From: Mycolicibacillus trivialis
GTDB lineage: Bacteria; Actinomycetota; Actinomycetes; Mycobacteriales; Mycobacteriaceae
Length of the DNA: 64,000 bases
Assembly (NCBI RefSeq): GCF_002102395.1
Contig: NZ_LQPZ01000013.1
Location: 124,001-188,000, forward strand
Direction of reading: 5' to 3'
Position 1 is the stretch's first letter, and every line of letters starts with the position of its first letter. The notes beneath the pieces were generated by a model. The model saw only the letters and a list, made by a program, of their open reading frames with translations. It did not search any database and was not told where the DNA came from. Positions 61,331 through 64,000 of the stretch are shown piece by piece. The position numbers were made by a program, and so were the translations under genes.

Positions 61331-62053
61331 TTACTGGGCGGCGTCCAGCGACGGCACGATCGGGGACGGGTGCGGCATGGAACTGAACTTCTCCAGTGAG
61401 CCGCCCACCTCGACGATGCCGACCAGCGCGTTCCACGACAGCATGTGCAGGTAGTCGATCAGCTCGTCGGAGCTCATCCGCCGGTGCGACATCCACGAGT
61501 GCGTCGCCAGCTGCACGCCGCCGACGATCATGTAGGACCAGGTCTCGACGCCGTGGGTGTCCATCCCGGCCTCTTGCATCCGCCGACGCAACATCACCGT
61601 CAACATCCCGGCGATGATGCGCTCGCTGTCGGCGATCACCTTGCTCTTGCTGGCCGAACTGTTGGCCATCACGAACGGGTAGATCTCCGGTTCGGCGGCC
61701 ACCGTGTCGACGTACACCCGGATGATCTCGCGGGTCAGGGCGAAGCCGTCGAGCTGCGCTGACAGCGCCGCCGCCATGTTGGGAATCAGGGTGGTCTGGG
61801 CGAACCGCATCATCACCGCGGTGGTGAGGTCGTTCTTGTCCACGAAGTAGCGGTAGAGCACGGTTTTGGAGACGCCGATGTCGGTGGCGATCTCGTCCAT
61901 GCTCACGTCGCGCCCACGTCGGCGGATAGCGTCCAGCGTGCCGTCGACCAGTTCGGTGCGGCGTTCAACCTTGTGCTGGTGCCAGCGGCGTTTGCGGCCG
62001 TCGGCTTTCACGTTCCTCGTCGGGATGTCGGAGTCCACCTTCGCGGTTCCCAT
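61331..62053 (-). CDS. madR: TetR-family regulator, MadR-like (Rv0472c-like)
   Basis: A 240-residue TetR regulator. HTH at about 33-80 (TLDAIRRRGRDVSMDEIATDIG / VSKTVLYRYFVDKNDL), preceded by a basic N-terminal extension (GRKRRWHQHKVERR). By position and length it equals Rv0472c, MadR, the acyl-CoA-responsive repressor of mycolic-acid desaturases. TAGTAT on the minus strand (62070-62075) may be the -10 box, with a short leader. It converges on fadB2 with no gap, where M. tuberculosis has umaA, pcaA and Rv0471c. Confidence 0.9.
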   Translation of the reverse strand: MGTAKVDSDIPTRNVKADGRKRRWHQHKVERRTELVDGTLDAIRRRGRDVSMDEIATDIGVSKTVLYRYFVDKNDLTTAVMMRFAQTTLIPNMAAALSAQLDGFALTREIIRVYVDTVAAEPEIYPFVMANSSASKSKVIADSERIIAGMLTVMLRRRMQEAGMDTHGVETWSYMIVGGVQLATHSWMSHRRMSSDELIDYLHMLSWNALVGIVEVGGSLEKFSSMPHPSPIVPSLDAAQ

Positions 62054-62144
62054 TCACTCGATGCCCTCGATACTACGGATGGCACCGAACGGCCGGCGTC
62101 TCCGGGATGCGGCGCGGCGGCGACGGAACGTGGATGATGGTGCG

Positions 62145-63473
62145 GTGGCGCTCCGAACCGACCCGGCCCCGCCCCAGCCCGGACTGGGGACTTCGTTCGC
62201 GGAATCGTTTGCCGGAGCCGATCCGGCCGCCGACGCCGACCGGCTCCGATCCCTGCGGGTGATGAAGGTGGTGGCGCTGAGTTTCCTGCTCGGCGCCACC
62301 GTGGTGTTCCTGCTGTGCCGGTGGGCGCAGTCCGACGGTACGGCGGCGACCTGGGTGGGTTACGTCGGCGCGGCCGCCGAGGCGGGGATGGTCGGCGCGC
62401 TGGCCGACTGGTTTGCGGTCACGGCGCTGTTCAAACGGCCGCTGGGTCTGCCGATCCCGCACACCGCGATCATCAAGCGCAAGAAGGATCAGCTCGGCGA
62501 GGGGCTGGGCACCTTCGTGCGGGAGAATTTCCTGGCCCCCGATGTGGTGGCGACCAAGCTGCGCGACGCCCAGGTCGCCAGCCGGGTCGGTAAATGGCTG
62601 GCCGACCCCGGCCATGCCGAACGGGTCGCCGCCGAGACCGCCACCGTGCTGCGGGTCCTGGTCGAACTGCTGCGCGACGAGGACGTGCAGACCGTGATCG
62701 ACCGGATGATCGTGCGCCGCATCGCCGAACCGCAGTGGGGCCCGCCGGCGGGTCGAATGCTGAGCAGCCTGCTCGCCGAGAACCGGCAGGAGGCGCTGAT
62801 CCAGCTGCTCTGCGACCGCGCCTTCCAATGGTCGCTCAACGCCGGGGACACCATCGAGAAGGTGGTCACCCGCGACTCACCGGGCTGGACGCCCCGGTTC
62901 GTCGACCAGATGGTCGGCGATCGGATCCACCGCGAGCTGATGGACTTCACCGACAAGGTGCGCCGCGACCCGAACCATGAGCTGCGCCGGTCGGCCACCC
63001 GGTTCCTGTTCGACTTCGCCGAGGACCTGCAGCACGACCCGACCACGATCGAACGTGCCGACAACGTCAAGGACCAGCTGATGGCGCGCGAAGAGGTCAC
63101 CACCGCCGCCGAGACCGCGTGGAAGACCCTCAAGCGGTTGGTGCTCGAGGGCGTCGACGACCCGGCCAGCACGCTGCGCAGCCGGGTGGCCGAGACCGCC
63201 GTCCGCATCGGTGAATCGCTGCGCGACGACGCGGAGCTGCGCGACAAGGTCGACAGCTGGCTGGTGCGGGCCGCCCAGCACCTGGTCGCCCAATACGGGG
63301 TGGAGATCACCGCGATCATCACCGAGACGATCGAGCGCTGGGACGCCGCGGAGGCCAGCCGGCGCATCGAATTGCACGTCGGCCGCGACCTGCAGTTCAT
63401 CCGGATCAACGGCACCGTGGTGGGCTCACTCGCCGGCCTGGTGATCTACACGATCGCACATCTAGCGTTCTGA
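62145..63473 (+). CDS. DUF445 membrane-anchored protein (Rv0473-like)
   Basis: A 442-residue DUF445 protein: an N-terminal hairpin of membrane helices (VMKVVALSFLLGATVVFLLC; YVGAAAEAGMVGALADWFAVTALF) with the family motif ADWFAVTALFKRPLGLPIPHTAII, a long helical coiled middle part and one C-terminal helix (NGTVVGSLAGLVIYTIAHLAF). Role unknown. The GTG at 62145 was chosen, but GTG 62130 or ATG 62079 (464 residues) are possible. Confidence 0.85.
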   Translation: MALRTDPAPPQPGLGTSFAESFAGADPAADADRLRSLRVMKVVALSFLLGATVVFLLCRWAQSDGTAATWVGYVGAAAEAGMVGALADWFAVTALFKRPLGLPIPHTAIIKRKKDQLGEGLGTFVRENFLAPDVVATKLRDAQVASRVGKWLADPGHAERVAAETATVLRVLVELLRDEDVQTVIDRMIVRRIAEPQWGPPAGRMLSSLLAENRQEALIQLLCDRAFQWSLNAGDTIEKVVTRDSPGWTPRFVDQMVGDRIHRELMDFTDKVRRDPNHELRRSATRFLFDFAEDLQHDPTTIERADNVKDQLMAREEVTTAAETAWKTLKRLVLEGVDDPASTLRSRVAETAVRIGESLRDDAELRDKVDSWLVRAAQHLVAQYGVEITAIITETIERWDAAEASRRIELHVGRDLQFIRINGTVVGSLAGLVIYTIAHLAF

Positions 63474-63482
63474 CCTGCGCTA

Positions 63483-63510
63483 ACAGGTGCTTGCAAAAGC
63501 TAGCACCTGT
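63483..63510. promoter_or_regulatory. 28-bp operator-like palindrome
   Basis: acaggtgct and agcacctgt (9-bp perfect arms, 63483-63491 and 63502-63510) extend to 12-bp arms with one mismatch around aaaa. It covers the -35 box of the next gene, so autoregulation by that XRE protein is likely. Confidence 0.6.
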
Positions 63511-63519
63511 GCGTATGCT
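63491..63519 (+). promoter_or_regulatory. Promoter of the XRE gene
   Basis: TTGCAA (63491-63496), 17-base spacer, TATGCT (63514-63519). +1 would be near 63526, with a leader of about 34 bases containing GGGGAGGG before the ATG. Confidence 0.6.
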
Positions 63520-63559
63520 GGGGCTGTCAGTAACGACGACCCAACGCAGGGGAGGGCGG

Positions 63560-63952
63560 ATGTCTCAAGACGAGAAACTCGCCGCCACTGTGGTCTCCGC
63601 CGCATCGGACATCGGCAGCTTCATCCGGTCGCAGCGGGAAGCCGCCCAGGTCTCGATGCGGCAACTGGCGGACAAGGCCGGGGTCAGCAACCCCTACCTC
63701 TCACAGATCGAGCGCGGGTTGCGCAAGCCGTCCGCGGATGTGCTCAGCCAGATCGCCAAGGCGTTGCGCCTGTCGGCTGAAGTGCTTTACGTTCGGGCCG
63801 GGATCCTCGAGCCCAGTGAGGGCAGCGAGGTCCGGGACGCCATCATCACCGACCCGGCGATCACCGAACGGCAAAAACAGGTTCTGCTGGACATCTACTC
63901 GTCGTTCGTGCAGCAGAACGCTCCGGAGGGTGAGGAGTCGCCATCGGACTGA
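63560..63952 (+). CDS. XRE-family transcriptional regulator (Rv0474-like)
   Basis: A 130-residue regulator with a lambda-repressor-type HTH (about 18-75): IGSFIRSQREAAQVSMRQLADKAGVSNPYLSQIERG in two parts. The C-terminal half is helical and charged, probably for dimerisation. The ATG has GGGGAGGG directly upstream; a TTG at 63491 inside the operator was rejected. In mycobacteria this gene precedes hbhA (heparin-binding haemagglutinin); the window ends with GAAAGGAACC, a likely ribosome site for that next gene. Confidence 0.9.
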   Translation: MSQDEKLAATVVSAASDIGSFIRSQREAAQVSMRQLADKAGVSNPYLSQIERGLRKPSADVLSQIAKALRLSAEVLYVRAGILEPSEGSEVRDAIITDPAITERQKQVLLDIYSSFVQQNAPEGEESPSD

Positions 63953-64000
63953 CTCCGCACGCTCAGGAATGACCCCAGAAACCAACGACCGAAAGGAACC

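Noticed and set aside
63953..64000. Start of hbhA at the right edge
   Set aside because: Only a possible ribosome site (GAAAGGAACC) is inside the window; no start codon of the next gene is visible.

Overview
This window is a piece of a GC-rich mycobacterial chromosome. The evidence is gene order as well as protein content. The markers xthA, a GNAT gene, def, a DUF3263 gene, a LytR_C gene, sodC, a YbdK-type ligase, a Lon-N protein, a CDC48-like ATPase, pssA, psd, moeA, an SDR and groEL2 follow the order of M. tuberculosis Rv0427c-Rv0440. The right end (aldehyde dehydrogenase, DUF779, two membrane proteins, lpdC, then a carboxymuconolactone protein, ramB, a thioesterase, icl, fadB2, a TetR gene, DUF445 and an XRE regulator) follows Rv0458-Rv0474. 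A PPE protein, two CIRCE boxes upstream of groEL2 and RamB next to icl fit the same assignment. I cannot name the species; it is not M. tuberculosis, because large blocks are added and others (umaA/pcaA) are missing.

Layout. 1-5.2 kb: DNA repair, peptide deformylase, periplasmic superoxide dismutase and small conserved genes. 5.2-11.2 kb: an inserted, tightly overlapped Mrp cation/proton antiporter operon with fused A and B subunits. 11.5-17.4 kb: phospholipid synthesis (psd, pssA), a double AAA ATPase, molybdopterin synthesis (moeA) and an SDR. 17.5-22.3 kb: two PH-domain membrane proteins, two tandem paralogous lipoproteins and an SF2 helicase. 22.3-25.1 kb: groEL2 with its heat-shock operators and terminator, and a secreted Cys/Trp-rich protein. 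25.2-30.3 kb: metabolic and orphan genes. 30.4-35.0 kb: a release-factor-like protein (baeRF/Vms1-like), an RtcB RNA ligase, a site-2 protease with CBS domains and a GAF-ANTAR regulator; relatives of the first three lie in the dormancy region of M. tuberculosis (Rv2625c, Rv2629, Rv2631). 35-40.5 kb: small enzymes, a TetR divergon and an aldehyde dehydrogenase. 40.5-50.3 kb: prolyl oligopeptidase, an orphan fatty acyl-AMP ligase, the Rv0458-Rv0462 block and a JmjC protein. 50.4-55.7 kb: a PPE gene with a 26-codon coupled leader ORF, a secreted DUF6636 protein, an SDR39U1 protein, TspO and photolyase. 55.7-64 kb: the glyoxylate/fatty-acid regulatory block (ramB, icl, fadB2, a madR-like gene) and the start of the Rv0473-hbhA region.

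Three themes run through the window. First, many genes have a TANNNT -10 hexamer ending 6-7 bases before the start codon, the signature of leaderless mycobacterial mRNAs. Second, several intergenic gaps hold 55-77 bp inverted-repeat elements; one 72-bp type occurs twice with identical 11-bp ends. Third, the baeRF-RtcB pair, with a GGQ-like loop in the first protein and all RtcB catalytic residues in the second, suggests a ribosome-rescue/RNA-repair unit and is the best candidate here for an under-described system.

No tRNA, rRNA, CRISPR array or insertion sequence was recognised. All family assignments come from motif recognition in the translated sequence, with no database search.
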